A stretch of 42,234 nucleotides of DNA from assembly GCA_946480915.1 (NCBI GenBank), contig CAMLLO010000038.1, positions 1 to 42,234 on the forward strand. Reading direction: 5' to 3'. Under the pieces are notes generated by a model. The model was not told where the DNA came from and made no database searches. It saw only the letters and a program-made list of their open reading frames with translations. Numbering within the stretch: the first letter of the stretch is position 1; the number at the start of each line of letters is the position of its first letter. This DNA comes from an uncultured Sphingobacteriaceae bacterium. Lineage in GTDB: Bacteria > Bacteroidota > Bacteroidia > Sphingobacteriales > Sphingobacteriaceae. Both the position numbers and the translations under genes were made by a program. Shown piece after piece: positions 1-7,396 of the stretch.

Positions 1-63
1 TCACTCATCAGGTAAGCTCCGTCACTCATCAGGAAAGCTCCGTCAATCATCGGGAAAGCCTCA
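1..63. repeat. Three tandem copies of a 21-bp unit
   Basis: Three head-to-tail 21-bp units begin at 1, 22 and 43. Copies 1 and 2 differ at one base; copy 3 is more diverged, especially in its last bases. The array may continue left of the window. Because 21 is a multiple of three, the minus strand can be read in one frame as a heptapeptide repeat (roughly DGAFLMS), but the open stretch begins right after a stop near position 90 and has no convincing upstream coding sequence, so an intergenic repeat is the safer call. The rest of 64-124 shows nothing recognisable. Confidence 0.7.
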
Positions 64-124
64 TAATCGTTAGAGATCGGCTCTGTTTAGTCGATGGCAG
101 CTTGGGGCTGCCTCTCATATCGAA

Positions 125-1309
125 TTATAATTTATAATACTCAATAACTTGACCTTCGTTAATGGTATCCACATCCGAAGGATGAACAGCTAAAGCATCC
201 GCGTCGATTCCAAGCCTTATATCACCAGAACCATTTAGTTTAGTCGCTTCCAAAACAGTTCCGGAATGAGAGAATTTTGCCGGAAAAAGTTCATCGAAAG
301 ATGTTTTCTTTAGCTTTTTACCCTTAAATATACTTTTAAAAGAAGTTAATGGATTTAAGCCTAAAGATTTAACTATAAACGTCTCTACAAAAATTTTAAA
401 TGTTACAAAAGATGAGAAAGGATTGCCTGGTAAGGCAAATACCATTGGTCCCCCAGGTTTTCTACCGCACCAAATTGGTTTTCCCGGTTTTATAGCAAGT
501 TTATGAAATAGCTTTTTAACACCGAGGCTTTCCAAAACTTCCGGTACATAATCTGCATCGCCGGCAGAAACGCCACCACTTAATATAATGATATCAAAAT
601 TTAAAGCTTCTTCAATAGTGCTTATAAGCTCTGCCTTATTATCGTTTACATGTTTGTAAAGAATCGGTTTAACCTTCCATACTTTTAATAATGCCTTAAG
701 CATGTAATAATTGCTGTTCCTTATTTCCACATCCGAAAGTTCTTCATCCAATGCTTTTACCTCATTTCCTGTAGTAAATAAGGCAACTTTTGGCAGAGCC
801 TCAACTTTTATTTCAGACTTTCCAAGAGCTGCCAACGAGCCAATAACTGCCGGTGTGCAAATGCTATGCAGAGGAATTGCTAAGGTGTCTTTTTTTAAAT
901 CTTCTCCCTTGCGGGCGATGTTCTGAAATTCCTTAAGTTGATGAATATTGAATGAAACAACCGAACCATTTTCAACTGCATCTTCTCTGCGAATTACCGT
1001 ATCTGAGGACAAAGGAACTGCTGCGCCGGTCATGATTTTAAAAGCAGCATTTGATTTTAATTCTTTTGCAGGAATGGTACCGGCATAAACTACCTCCTGT
1101 ATTTCAAATTCTCTGGTTCCATTAAGCCAGTCTGCAAAACGGATGGCATAACCATCCATAGCAGATCTGTTAAAAGGAGGATAGTCTCGGTCCGCTAATA
1201 TATCTTCAGCTAAAACCCTGCCATCTGCTTCGTCTAGATCTACCAGCTCGACTCCGAAAGATTTCGCTTCAGCAGTAATAATTTGTTGCGCTTCCCGGTA
1301 GGATATCAT
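125..1309 (-). CDS. moeA: MoeA, molybdopterin molybdenumtransferase
   Basis: MoeA inserts molybdate into adenylylated molybdopterin, the last general step of molybdenum-cofactor synthesis, in the cytoplasm. The 394-residue product has the usual family length (about 400). The N-terminal motif PPFNRSAMDGYA is at about residues 44-55. The MoCF-binding domain carries TTGNEV (179-184), SGGVSAGD (244-251), KPGKP (274-278) and LPGNP (293-297), followed by the C-terminal beta domain. The start is an ATG at 1309. It follows the moaC-moaB fusion gene on the same strand but is separated from it by 234 bases that hold a heptamer repeat array, so co-transcription is likely but not proven. Together with moaC-moaB and nirBD it points to nitrate/nitrite assimilation. 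Confidence 0.95.
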   Translation of the reverse strand: MISYREAQQIITAEAKSFGVELVDLDEADGRVLAEDILADRDYPPFNRSAMDGYAIRFADWLNGTREFEIQEVVYAGTIPAKELKSNAAFKIMTGAAVPLSSDTVIRREDAVENGSVVSFNIHQLKEFQNIARKGEDLKKDTLAIPLHSICTPAVIGSLAALGKSEIKVEALPKVALFTTGNEVKALDEELSDVEIRNSNYYMLKALLKVWKVKPILYKHVNDNKAELISTIEEALNFDIIILSGGVSAGDADYVPEVLESLGVKKLFHKLAIKPGKPIWCGRKPGGPMVFALPGNPFSSFVTFKIFVETFIVKSLGLNPLTSFKSIFKGKKLKKTSFDELFPAKFSHSGTVLEATKLNGSGDIRLGIDADALAVHPSDVDTINEGQVIEYYKL

Positions 1310-1425
1310 TTGTTTTAAATTTAAAAGTATGAAATAGGGACAAAAGATAAAGGAGAAAAGATTGCCTGACTGGATAGGGTAAAAGAAAAAAAACTATCTG
1401 GTTTGAGGAAAAAAAAAATTGAAAT

Positions 1426-1543
1426 TTGTCCTTCATCTTTCATCCTTTGTCTTTCGTCTTCATCTTTTGTCTTTCATCCTTCATCTTTCGTCCTTCGTCT
1501 TTTGTCTTTCATCCTTCGTCTTTCATCTTTCTTCTTTCGTCCT
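1426..1543. repeat. Degenerate heptamer tandem array between moaC-moaB and moeA
   Basis: About 17 consecutive copies of a 7-bp unit with consensus YTTYRTC on the plus strand (GAYRAAR on the transcribed minus strand), for example cttcatc, tttcgtc, ttttgtc and tttcatc. The array ends against the TGA stop codon of the moaC-moaB gene at 1544-1546. Seven is not a multiple of three, so the array is not under coding selection as a peptide repeat. It makes a strongly purine-rich stretch in the intercistronic mRNA. Confidence 0.8.
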
Positions 1544-2494
1544 TCAATGTCCTCCACCTTTCATCATTTTCCGTGCATGAAAAACCGCGGGCAAAATCGC
1601 TTCCATGGATTCTCTTGCGCCATCGCTGCTTCCCGGAAGGGTGACAATTAATGTTTGTCCGATGGAACCAGCAACGCCGCGGCTCATCATAGCAAGTGGA
1701 GTGCGCATCTGTCCGTATGTGCGTATCGCTTCCATAATGCCTTCCGCATCCCGTTCTAAAATCTCGCTGACAGCAGATACAGTATTGTCTCGCGGTCCTA
1801 AACCCGTGCCGCCTGTTGTGAAAATAAAGTGTATGTCTTCAGCTACCCATTTCTTTATTTGCTCCTGGATCTGCGTCTTTTCATCCGGAACAATTGTGTA
1901 GTGAACAACTGTTGCGTTTACATTCTCGAGCATTTGGCAAATCAGTTTACCGCTGTTGTCTTGTCGTTTACCTTGTGCTGTAGAGTCGGAACACACCAGA
2001 ACTGCACAGGAAGGAGAGGTGGAGAAGAATTTTTTACGATCGCTTTTCCCGCCTTTTTTCTCTAAAAGTTTAATGTTGCCTATTTCCAGCCTGGTGTCGA
2101 CAGGCTTAAGCATGTCGTAAATTTCAAGAGCGGCAACAGATACTGCGGTGAGCATTTCCATTTCAATACCGGTTCTGCCAATTGATTTTGCATTCCCCAG
2201 AATTACAATTCCATCTCTTGATAAAACATCATTTCCAAAATATTCGGCATGTTTTTCCTTGTCAATAAACTCGAAGCTCATATCCATTCCATCGATAGTT
2301 ACGGGATGGCAATGAGGAAGAAGTTGTGGTGTAAGTTTAGCGCCGATAAAACCCGCCGCACGTGCAACGTCAAATAAATTTCCTTTGGGGAGCTGGTTGT
2401 TTTTAATCAGGGATATAGTTTCTGGCGAGCAAAAAATAATTGCTATAGCTCGTGCTGTTCGAAGTGTTATTTGTTTGCTGGTGATATCACGCAT
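1544..2494 (-). CDS. moaCB: Bifunctional MoaC-MoaB/Mog fusion, molybdenum cofactor synthesis
   Basis: Two enzymes of molybdenum-cofactor synthesis are joined in one 316-residue protein. Residues 1-155 are MoaC, which with MoaA makes cyclic pyranopterin monophosphate: LPHCHP at 59-64, TGIEMEMLTAVSVAAL at 108-123, and LLEKKGGKS near 143-151. Residues about 160-316 are a MoaB/MogA domain, which adenylylates molybdopterin: CSDS at 168-171 and TTGGTGLGPRD at 226-236. The ATG at 2494 fits the expected MoaC N terminus. MoaC and MoaB are separate genes in E. coli; this fusion is known in other bacteria, including Bacteroidota. MoeA follows on the same strand. MoaA, MoaD/MoaE and MoeB are not in the window and must be elsewhere. 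Confidence 0.93.
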   Translation of the reverse strand: MRDITSKQITLRTARAIAIIFCSPETISLIKNNQLPKGNLFDVARAAGFIGAKLTPQLLPHCHPVTIDGMDMSFEFIDKEKHAEYFGNDVLSRDGIVILGNAKSIGRTGIEMEMLTAVSVAALEIYDMLKPVDTRLEIGNIKLLEKKGGKSDRKKFFSTSPSCAVLVCSDSTAQGKRQDNSGKLICQMLENVNATVVHYTIVPDEKTQIQEQIKKWVAEDIHFIFTTGGTGLGPRDNTVSAVSEILERDAEGIMEAIRTYGQMRTPLAMMSRGVAGSIGQTLIVTLPGSSDGARESMEAILPAVFHARKMMKGGGH

Positions 2495-2503
2495 GGTTAA
2501 ATA

Positions 2504-2533
2504 TGCAAATGTTTAATGTGCAAATGTGCAAAT
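2504..2533. repeat. Three copies of tgcaaat in the moaC-moaB leader
   Basis: The heptamer tgcaaat occurs at 2504-2510, 2519-2525 and 2527-2533, directly upstream of the moaC-moaB start at 2494. On the coding strand these read atttgca. They could be regulator half-sites or simple sequence drift; spacing is uneven (15 and 8 bases), which argues against a standard operator. Confidence 0.4.
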
Positions 2534-2604
2534 TATAAAATGGCTAATATGGTTTTTCTTAACATTCAATCAAGCTATTCAAATGAAATAAAACAAAAAT
2601 AAAC

Positions 2605-2665
2605 CGTCAGACAGCGTTTAGAACGGGCTTAAAACGCAGACATCCGTTTTCGACGCTGTCTGACG
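2605..2665 (-). repeat. Long hairpin with 13-bp perfect arms, terminator- or attenuator-like
   Basis: Arms cgtcagacagcgt (2605-2617) and acgctgtctgacg (2653-2665) are perfect inverted repeats. The 35-base loop contains a further aacgg/ccgtt pairing. On the minus strand the stem is followed by a T-rich run (gtttatttttgtttt). It lies between the nirD terminator and the moaC-moaB start, about 110 bases upstream of that start, so it may be a second terminator after nirD or an attenuator in the moaC-moaB leader. Confidence 0.6.
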
Positions 2666-2725
2666 TTCAAATTGTATTAAATGCGATTTCCCTATTCAAC
2701 GTTTTTGCGTTTCGACTGATTTATT

Positions 2726-2756
2726 CATAAAAAACCCCGGTATTTCTACCAGGGAC
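2726..2756 (-). terminator. Rho-independent terminator after nirD
   Basis: On the minus strand an 8-bp stem (ccctggta with taccgggg, one G-U pair) closes a GAAA tetraloop and is followed by six T. It begins about 30 bases after the nirD stop. Confidence 0.85.
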
Positions 2757-2783
2757 CTTTTATTTAACAACGACAACTTATCA

Positions 2784-3146
2784 CTAAGCTGTTTGCTTTA
2801 TACCGATATAGACTTTATCATCGATAACTCTAACCGGGTATGTTTTTATTTCATATTCTTCTCCGGTTAAGCATTCGCCGGATATTAATGAAAAAGATTT
2901 TTTATGGAATGGGCAAGCCACTTTTGGTTCGCACTCTTCGCCGGTACTTCCAATCATCCCTCTGGCTAAGGCCATTTGTTGTTTGTGAGGACATAAGTTT
3001 TGAGTTGCGTACCATTCGTTACGACGGGTAAAGTTAAAAACAGCTATTTGCTCTTCGCCATGTTTTACACAGGCACCACCGTTTTCTGGTACATCTGTAG
3101 TGGTGCAGGCCAAAATCCATTTTAAAGTATCTGTTGCGGCTTCCAT
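2784..3146 (-). CDS. nirD: NirD, nitrite reductase [NAD(P)H] small subunit, Rieske type
   Basis: This 120-residue cytoplasmic protein is the small subunit that works with NirB in reducing nitrite to ammonium. It keeps a full Rieske [2Fe-2S] ligand set: Cys52-Pro-His54 and Cys78-Pro-Phe-His81 (CxH...CxxH). The E. coli NirD lacks these ligands, so the form here is of the cluster-binding kind, as in many assimilatory systems. The ATG at 3146 lies 84 bases after the nirB stop on the same strand, and a hairpin sits in that gap. A clear terminator follows the gene. Confidence 0.93.
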   Translation of the reverse strand: MEAATDTLKWILACTTTDVPENGGACVKHGEEQIAVFNFTRRNEWYATQNLCPHKQQMALARGMIGSTGEECEPKVACPFHKKSFSLISGECLTGEEYEIKTYPVRVIDDKVYIGIKQTA

Positions 3147-3187
3147 ATTTTATAATTTAATAATCAATCAATCTTTATTTAAAAATG

Positions 3188-3219
3188 GCTTGGCGAATTT
3201 GATCCTAAGTCCGCCAAGC
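3188..3219 (-). terminator. Intercistronic hairpin between nirB and nirD
   Basis: Perfect 8-bp arms gcttggcg/cgccaagc enclose a 16-base loop about 12 bases after the nirB stop. On the minus strand the stem is followed by catttttaaat, a weak U-tract. It could be a leaky terminator or an mRNA-stabilising hairpin that sets the NirB:NirD ratio. Confidence 0.55.
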
Positions 3220-3230
3220 TTATTAGCTGT

Positions 3231-5732
3231 TTACCATTCTTTCGCTTTAATCTGCTCGCGCATCAAATCGAAGTTTACAGACGGGTCTTTTTCTTCAGGA
3301 GCATTTACGAAGTGAACAAAGCGCTTACGTAAATCTTCATTTTGTACAACTTCCTTCCATTCGCAATGGAAGCTGTCAACTAGTAATTGCATCTCCTCTT
3401 CAAGCTGATCGCAAATACCCAGGCTATCGTTTAGGATTACATTTTTCAGATAGCTCATTCCACCTTCCATTTTATTCAGCCATGTTGCGGTTCTGGCAAG
3501 CGGATCGGCGGTTTTTATATAGAACATTAAAAATCTGTCAAGATATTTAATCAGCGTCTCTTTGTCTATATCGCTGGCAAGTAATAAGGCATGTTGAGGT
3601 TTAGAACCACCGTTTCCGCATACGTAAAGGTTCCAGCCTTTATCGGTAGCAATAACTCCAAAGTCTTTAGACTGAGCTTCTGCGCATTCGCGGATACATC
3701 CGCTCACACCACCCTTAAGCTTGTGCGGAGCTCTGATTCCTTTATATCTTTCTTCGATCTCAATAGCGAAAGAAACGCTATCGTGTAGACCAAAGCGACA
3801 CCATGTGCTTCCTACGCAGCTTTTTACAGTTCTTAAAGCCTTTCCATAAGCATGTCCGCTTTCAAAACCAGCTTCAATAAGTTCTTCCCAGATAGCTGGA
3901 AGGTCATTCACATGCGCACCAAATAAATCGATACGTTGGCCGCCGGTAATTTTGGTGTATAAGTTGTATTTCTTAGCAACTTGTCCGATTACAATTAATT
4001 TATCCGGTGTTATTTCTCCTCCTGGAATTCTTGGTACCACAGAGTATGTTCCGCCTTTTTGAATATTGGCAAGGTAGCGGTCATTGCTGTCCTGAATCGG
4101 GGCTTGCTTAACAATTAAGTCGTTCCAAAGTCCTGAAAGAATACTTGCTACGGCAGGCTTGCAGGTTTCGCATCCGTCACCTCTTCCAAAATGATCAAGT
4201 GCTTCATCGTAAGAACGTACGTTATTGATTCTCATCAAATCGATTAATTCCTGACGAGAATAGTCGAAGTGCTCGCAGATTACATTTTTAACGTATAATC
4301 CGTTTTCTTTCATCGCTCCGGCAATCAAATCTTTTACCAGAGGCACACAACCACCGCAGCATGTTCCTGCTTTGGTGCATTTTTTTATGCCATCAAGAGT
4401 GGTGATGTTATCCAGCTTTACCGCATCGCAGATGGCGCCTTTGCTTACTGATTCGCATGAACAAATCATCGCATCATCCGGTAGGCTCATTATTCCTGCG
4501 CCTTCGGTTACGGCACCGTTTCTTGCACCTAATATTAAATCTTCGGGATTGGCAGGAAGAGCAATTTTATTCTTAACATTTTGTAAAAGAATGTTATAGT
4601 CGTCTGCATCGCCGATTAAAATACCACCCAAAAGAGTAGTGCCATCGTTGCTGATGTTTATTCGTTTATAAATGCCCTTATTGGTATCTTCAAGATAAAC
4701 AGTTTTACAATCAGGATCACTGATAAATGGGTCTCCAAAGCTTGCTACATCTATGCCGATGAGTTTCAATTTGGTGCTCATGTCAAATCCTGTAAAGCTT
4801 TTATCAGCTTCAGAAAGTTTGGCAACAACAACATCGGCCATTTCATATCCCGGTGCAACCAGGCCATAAATCATTCCGCTATGTAATGCGCATTCGCCGA
4901 TTGCAAAAATGCTTTCATCATTGGTTTGCATGAAATCGTTTACCACGATACCGCCTCTGGTGCCGATTTCAAGTCCAGACAGCTTAGCAAGTTCATCGCG
5001 GGGTCTGATTCCTGCAGATATGACAAGCATGTCTACCGCTAGTGATGACTCATCTGTAAATTCTAATGCTTCAATTTTGCCTTCTCCGGCTACTCTTGCA
5101 GTGCTTTTATTTAAATGTATATGTAAACCCAGTTCTCTAAGTTTCATTTGAAGCATGCTGCTTCCTGCCTGATCTATTTGTCTTGGCATTAATCTTGGAG
5201 CGAACTCAATAACGTGAGTTTCGGAGATTCCAAGATCTAATAATGCTTTGGCTGCTTCCAGTCCAAGTAATCCACCACCCATAACAGCACCATTTTTCGC
5301 TTTGGCGGCGTATTCTTTTATTAACTCAAGATCTTCGATGGTTCGGTAAACAAAAACTCCTTCTTTTTCGATTCCTGGGATATCAGGTACGAATGCAGAT
5401 GAGCCGGTTGCAAGAACCAGGTAGTCATAATGCTGAACAGTTCCTTTTAGTGAGTGGATGGTTTTAGTTGCACGATTTATTTCCTGAACAGGATCGTTAA
5501 GATGAAGTTCGATATTATTTTCTTCATACCATCCTGCTGAAGACATAGAAAGATCTTCGGCTGATTTACCATTGAAATATTCACTTAAGTGAACCCGGTC
5601 GTACGCAGGTCTTGGCTCTTCACCGAAAATGATTAATTTATAATTATCTGTTTTGGCTATAAGCTTTTCACAGAACTTATAACTAACCATTCCGTTTCCT
5701 ACTACTACTATAACTGGTTTTTCCTGCAGCAT
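3231..5732 (-). CDS. nirB: NirB, NAD(P)H nitrite reductase large subunit
   Basis: NirB is the catalytic subunit of cytoplasmic siroheme nitrite reductase: six-electron reduction of nitrite to ammonium using NAD(P)H. The protein is about 833 residues, the normal length. In order: an FAD/NAD(P)H-binding pyridine-nucleotide oxidoreductase domain (1 to about 400, starting VIVVVGNGMVSYKFCEKL), a BFD-like [2Fe-2S] domain with CSCESVSKG near 426 and CTKAGTCCGGC, a second short Cys pair (GDGCETCKP), then the ferredoxin-like and siroheme/[4Fe-4S] domains with Cys at about 639, 645, 679 and 683 (Cx5C...Cx3C). The ATG at 5732 was chosen over the TTG two codons upstream (5738). nirD follows. A Crp/Fnr-type palindrome upstream suggests nitrogen- or redox-responsive control. 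Confidence 0.95.
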   Translation of the reverse strand: MLQEKPVIVVVGNGMVSYKFCEKLIAKTDNYKLIIFGEEPRPAYDRVHLSEYFNGKSAEDLSMSSAGWYEENNIELHLNDPVQEINRATKTIHSLKGTVQHYDYLVLATGSSAFVPDIPGIEKEGVFVYRTIEDLELIKEYAAKAKNGAVMGGGLLGLEAAKALLDLGISETHVIEFAPRLMPRQIDQAGSSMLQMKLRELGLHIHLNKSTARVAGEGKIEALEFTDESSLAVDMLVISAGIRPRDELAKLSGLEIGTRGGIVVNDFMQTNDESIFAIGECALHSGMIYGLVAPGYEMADVVVAKLSEADKSFTGFDMSTKLKLIGIDVASFGDPFISDPDCKTVYLEDTNKGIYKRINISNDGTTLLGGILIGDADDYNILLQNVKNKIALPANPEDLILGARNGAVTEGAGIMSLPDDAMICSCESVSKGAICDAVKLDNITTLDGIKKCTKAGTCCGGCVPLVKDLIAGAMKENGLYVKNVICEHFDYSRQELIDLMRINNVRSYDEALDHFGRGDGCETCKPAVASILSGLWNDLIVKQAPIQDSNDRYLANIQKGGTYSVVPRIPGGEITPDKLIVIGQVAKKYNLYTKITGGQRIDLFGAHVNDLPAIWEELIEAGFESGHAYGKALRTVKSCVGSTWCRFGLHDSVSFAIEIEERYKGIRAPHKLKGGVSGCIRECAEAQSKDFGVIATDKGWNLYVCGNGGSKPQHALLLASDIDKETLIKYLDRFLMFYIKTADPLARTATWLNKMEGGMSYLKNVILNDSLGICDQLEEEMQLLVDSFHCEWKEVVQNEDLRKRFVHFVNAPEEKDPSVNFDLMREQIKAKEW

Positions 5733-5811
5733 ATTCAAAAATTTAATGTCAATTATTTGTTTTTAATAGAAATTTATAGCGTATTCTATTAAATACTGTA
5801 TTTCTTTCTAA

Positions 5812-5819
5812 CAAATTTA
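5812..5819 (-). promoter_or_regulatory. Bacteroidota -7 element of the nirB promoter
   Basis: The minus strand reads taaatttg, an exact match to TAnnTTTG, the -7 consensus of Bacteroidota housekeeping promoters. Transcription would start near 5803-5808, giving a leader of about 70 bases before the nirB ATG. No TTTG -33 box is seen at the expected distance, which would fit activator dependence. Confidence 0.5.
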
Positions 5820-5834
5820 AGTATTTGACGGCAT

Positions 5835-5854
5835 AGTATGATATAAATCATACT
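5835..5854. promoter_or_regulatory. Crp/Fnr-family operator-like palindrome upstream of nirB
   Basis: Perfect 8-bp arms agtatgat and atcatact flank four bases (ataa). The core TGAT-N4-ATCA matches the FNR/NNR-type consensus TTGAT-N4-ATCAA except at the outermost base of each half. Its centre (5844.5) is about 37-41 bases upstream of the start inferred from the -7 element, the class II activator position. Confidence 0.55.
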
Positions 5855-5859
5855 TTTTG

Positions 5860-6373
5860 AGTGATTTTTATTAAAATATTAATATTTACATGATTTATGA
5901 CTGTCAAATAATTGAAGTTTATAAATTTTATTCAAAAAAATAGAAATCTTATAAACTATTCGTTTGAATTTTGGGTGTTTTTATTGAATATTCGGCACGT
6001 TTATTATTAAAATAGCTCGACTTTAGGAATTTACCTACAGAAAATGGATCATTTCTCGATTTGAATAGTCTTCGTATAGAATATATTCCATTTTTTTGAA
6101 AGAATTTTGTAATAGCTTGCTGTATGCAGACTTGCATTTAATTGGTGTTTTGTTATTTGAAAAAGATGTCTTAGATAAATGCCATGCATCATCGATAGAA
6201 AATGGATATTATTAGTGGATAAATTTTGAAGGCTATGTTTCATTTTGAAAAAAATGAATTACCTATATATATGTATCTCACTAAAAATTGTTGTTAGGTA
6301 TTTCTAATTGAAAAACTCATACTTGTCTTATTTTTGATCGAAAAATTAGTATCACAATTAATCGACCCGTGTT
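5860..6373. other. Non-coding stretch between the nirB promoter and the DUF92 gene
   Basis: Very AT-rich. Two overlapping minus-strand reading frames of 62-64 codons occur here, but they have no recognisable family, odd composition and no clear start signals. Nothing else could be supported. Confidence 0.6.
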
Positions 6374-7072
6374 TTGACTCTACATTTCGTTATAGCCATT
6401 TTTATTCTAATCGGAATGCTACTGAGTGTGATAACAAAGAAGCTTAGCCTTGATGCTGCTTTGACTGGTGGAATTCTAACAGTTTTCATCTATCTGGGAG
6501 TTGGTTATCCTGGCGTAGTTTTACTTGCGGGCTTTTTTCTTTTAGGAGTTTTAGCAACTTCATGGAAGCGGAAAGAGAAAGCGGAGCTGGGTGATGCCGA
6601 TGATCGTAATGGAATGCGAACTGCGACTCAAGTATTTGCCAATAGCGGCGTATCTGGTATTGCTGGATTGCTTGCGATTATTTTCCCACAGAAAATAGAG
6701 CTCTCTTTATTAATGATCGCTGCTGCATTTTCTTCTGCTACAGCAGATACACTGTCTTCAGAATTGGGTAATGTATATGGCCGGAGCTATTTTAACATAG
6801 TGAGTTTTAAAAAAGATGTAAAAGGTTTAGATGGAGTAATAAGTTTGGAAGGAACTCTATTTGGATTGGCTGGCTCGATCATAATCGCGCTAATCTATTC
6901 TGTAAATGCGGGTTGGGGACGCGAGTTTTTGTGGATAATATTAGCAGGCACGCTAGGGAACTGTTCTGATTCTATACTAGGCGCCACTTTAGAGCGGGCA
7001 GGGGTTTTGAAAAATAACCATGTGAATTTTATAAATACCGCTGTGGCAGCTCTTGTAATTCTCTTATTTTAA
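6374..7072 (+). CDS. DUF92 family integral membrane protein
   Basis: A 232-residue polytopic membrane protein of the DUF92 (TIGR00297) family. About six hydrophobic segments are visible (residues about 3-20, 28-40, 45-62, 85-120, 160-180, 185-230). Family-typical stretches are the N-terminal LSLDAALTGGIL, RTATQVFANSGVSGI, SSATADTLSSELG and the Gly-rich LAGTLGNCSDSILGATLE. Family members in plants and cyanobacteria have been linked to phytyl-phosphate kinase (VTE6-like); whether that role holds here is unknown. The start is a TTG: an in-frame TAA lies at 6359-6361 and no ATG intervenes, and the next ATG would cut into the first membrane segment. Confidence 0.85.
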   Translation: MTLHFVIAIFILIGMLLSVITKKLSLDAALTGGILTVFIYLGVGYPGVVLLAGFFLLGVLATSWKRKEKAELGDADDRNGMRTATQVFANSGVSGIAGLLAIIFPQKIELSLLMIAAAFSSATADTLSSELGNVYGRSYFNIVSFKKDVKGLDGVISLEGTLFGLAGSIIIALIYSVNAGWGREFLWIILAGTLGNCSDSILGATLERAGVLKNNHVNFINTAVAALVILLF

Positions 7073-7100
7073 ACTGGACAATCTGGCGCTGCGTAGAAAG

Positions 7101-7131
7101 AAAAAAAAGGGTCAAGCATTAAGCCTGACCC
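7101..7131 (-). terminator. Minus-strand intrinsic terminator with no annotated upstream gene
   Basis: On the minus strand a 9-bp stem gggtcaggc/gcttgaccc (one G-U pair, loop ttaat) is followed by eight T. On the plus strand the same stem has an A-C mismatch and no U-tract, so it acts in the minus direction. Confidence 0.75.
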
Positions 7132-7316
7132 TACATCTACCTATGAAAACGTTGTCGTGGAGACAACGAAACAAATGTTGGAAAAAAAAATCATATTCTA
7201 AAGGAATATCAATTAAATCGGAAAATATTTGTTCATAATCCGAAATCGGATGGACAATCCGTTTGCGAAATTAAGATTGGACTTTTGATGTGTGTCATCT
7301 TAATGATTGTTTAACG
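7101..7316 (-). ncRNA. Candidate structured small RNA, divergent from the DEAD-box helicase gene
   Basis: A minus-strand transcript of about 210 bases is suggested by an exact TAnnTTTG element (minus-strand tattttttg-like tattttTG box at 7328-7321) at one end and a strong intrinsic terminator (7131-7101) at the other. Between them are perfect stems attaagat/atcttaat (7270-7277 with 7297-7304), atccg/cggat (7238-7242 with 7247-7251) and cgttgtc/gacaacg (7150-7156 with 7162-7168). No minus-strand gene lies nearby for that terminator to serve. No known RNA family was recognised. Confidence 0.4.
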
Positions 7317-7320
7317 AAAA

Positions 7321-7328
7321 CAAAAATA
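7321..7328 (-). promoter_or_regulatory. TAnnTTTG element for the candidate small RNA
   Basis: The minus strand reads tatttttg. It forms a perfect inverted repeat with the plus-strand tatttttg at 7350-7357, giving a back-to-back pair of -7 elements 21 bases apart. No good -33 box was seen on this strand. Confidence 0.35.
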
Positions 7329-7357
7329 TTGGGTTTAGAAAATTTAACGTATTTTTG
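7329..7357 (+). promoter_or_regulatory. Probable promoter of the DEAD-box helicase gene
   Basis: The plus strand has tatttttg (TAnnTTTG) at 7350-7357 with a TTG at 7329-7331, 18 bases upstream, close to the -33/-7 spacing of Bacteroidota promoters. Transcription would start near 7362, leaving a leader of about 125 bases. Confidence 0.45.
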
Positions 7358-7396
7358 CATATATTCTCTTTTAGTTGATTACTCTTCTATTACAAG

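Noticed and set aside
1..63. CRISPR-like array
   Set aside because: Units are contiguous with no spacers.
1403..1651. Plus-strand frames of 72-82 codons rich in Ser and Phe
   Set aside because: They are produced by the heptamer array and by the antisense of the moaC-moaB gene.
5949..6243. Two overlapping minus-strand frames of 62 and 64 codons
   Set aside because: No family, skewed composition, overlap in different frames and weak starts; best explained by AT-rich intergenic DNA.
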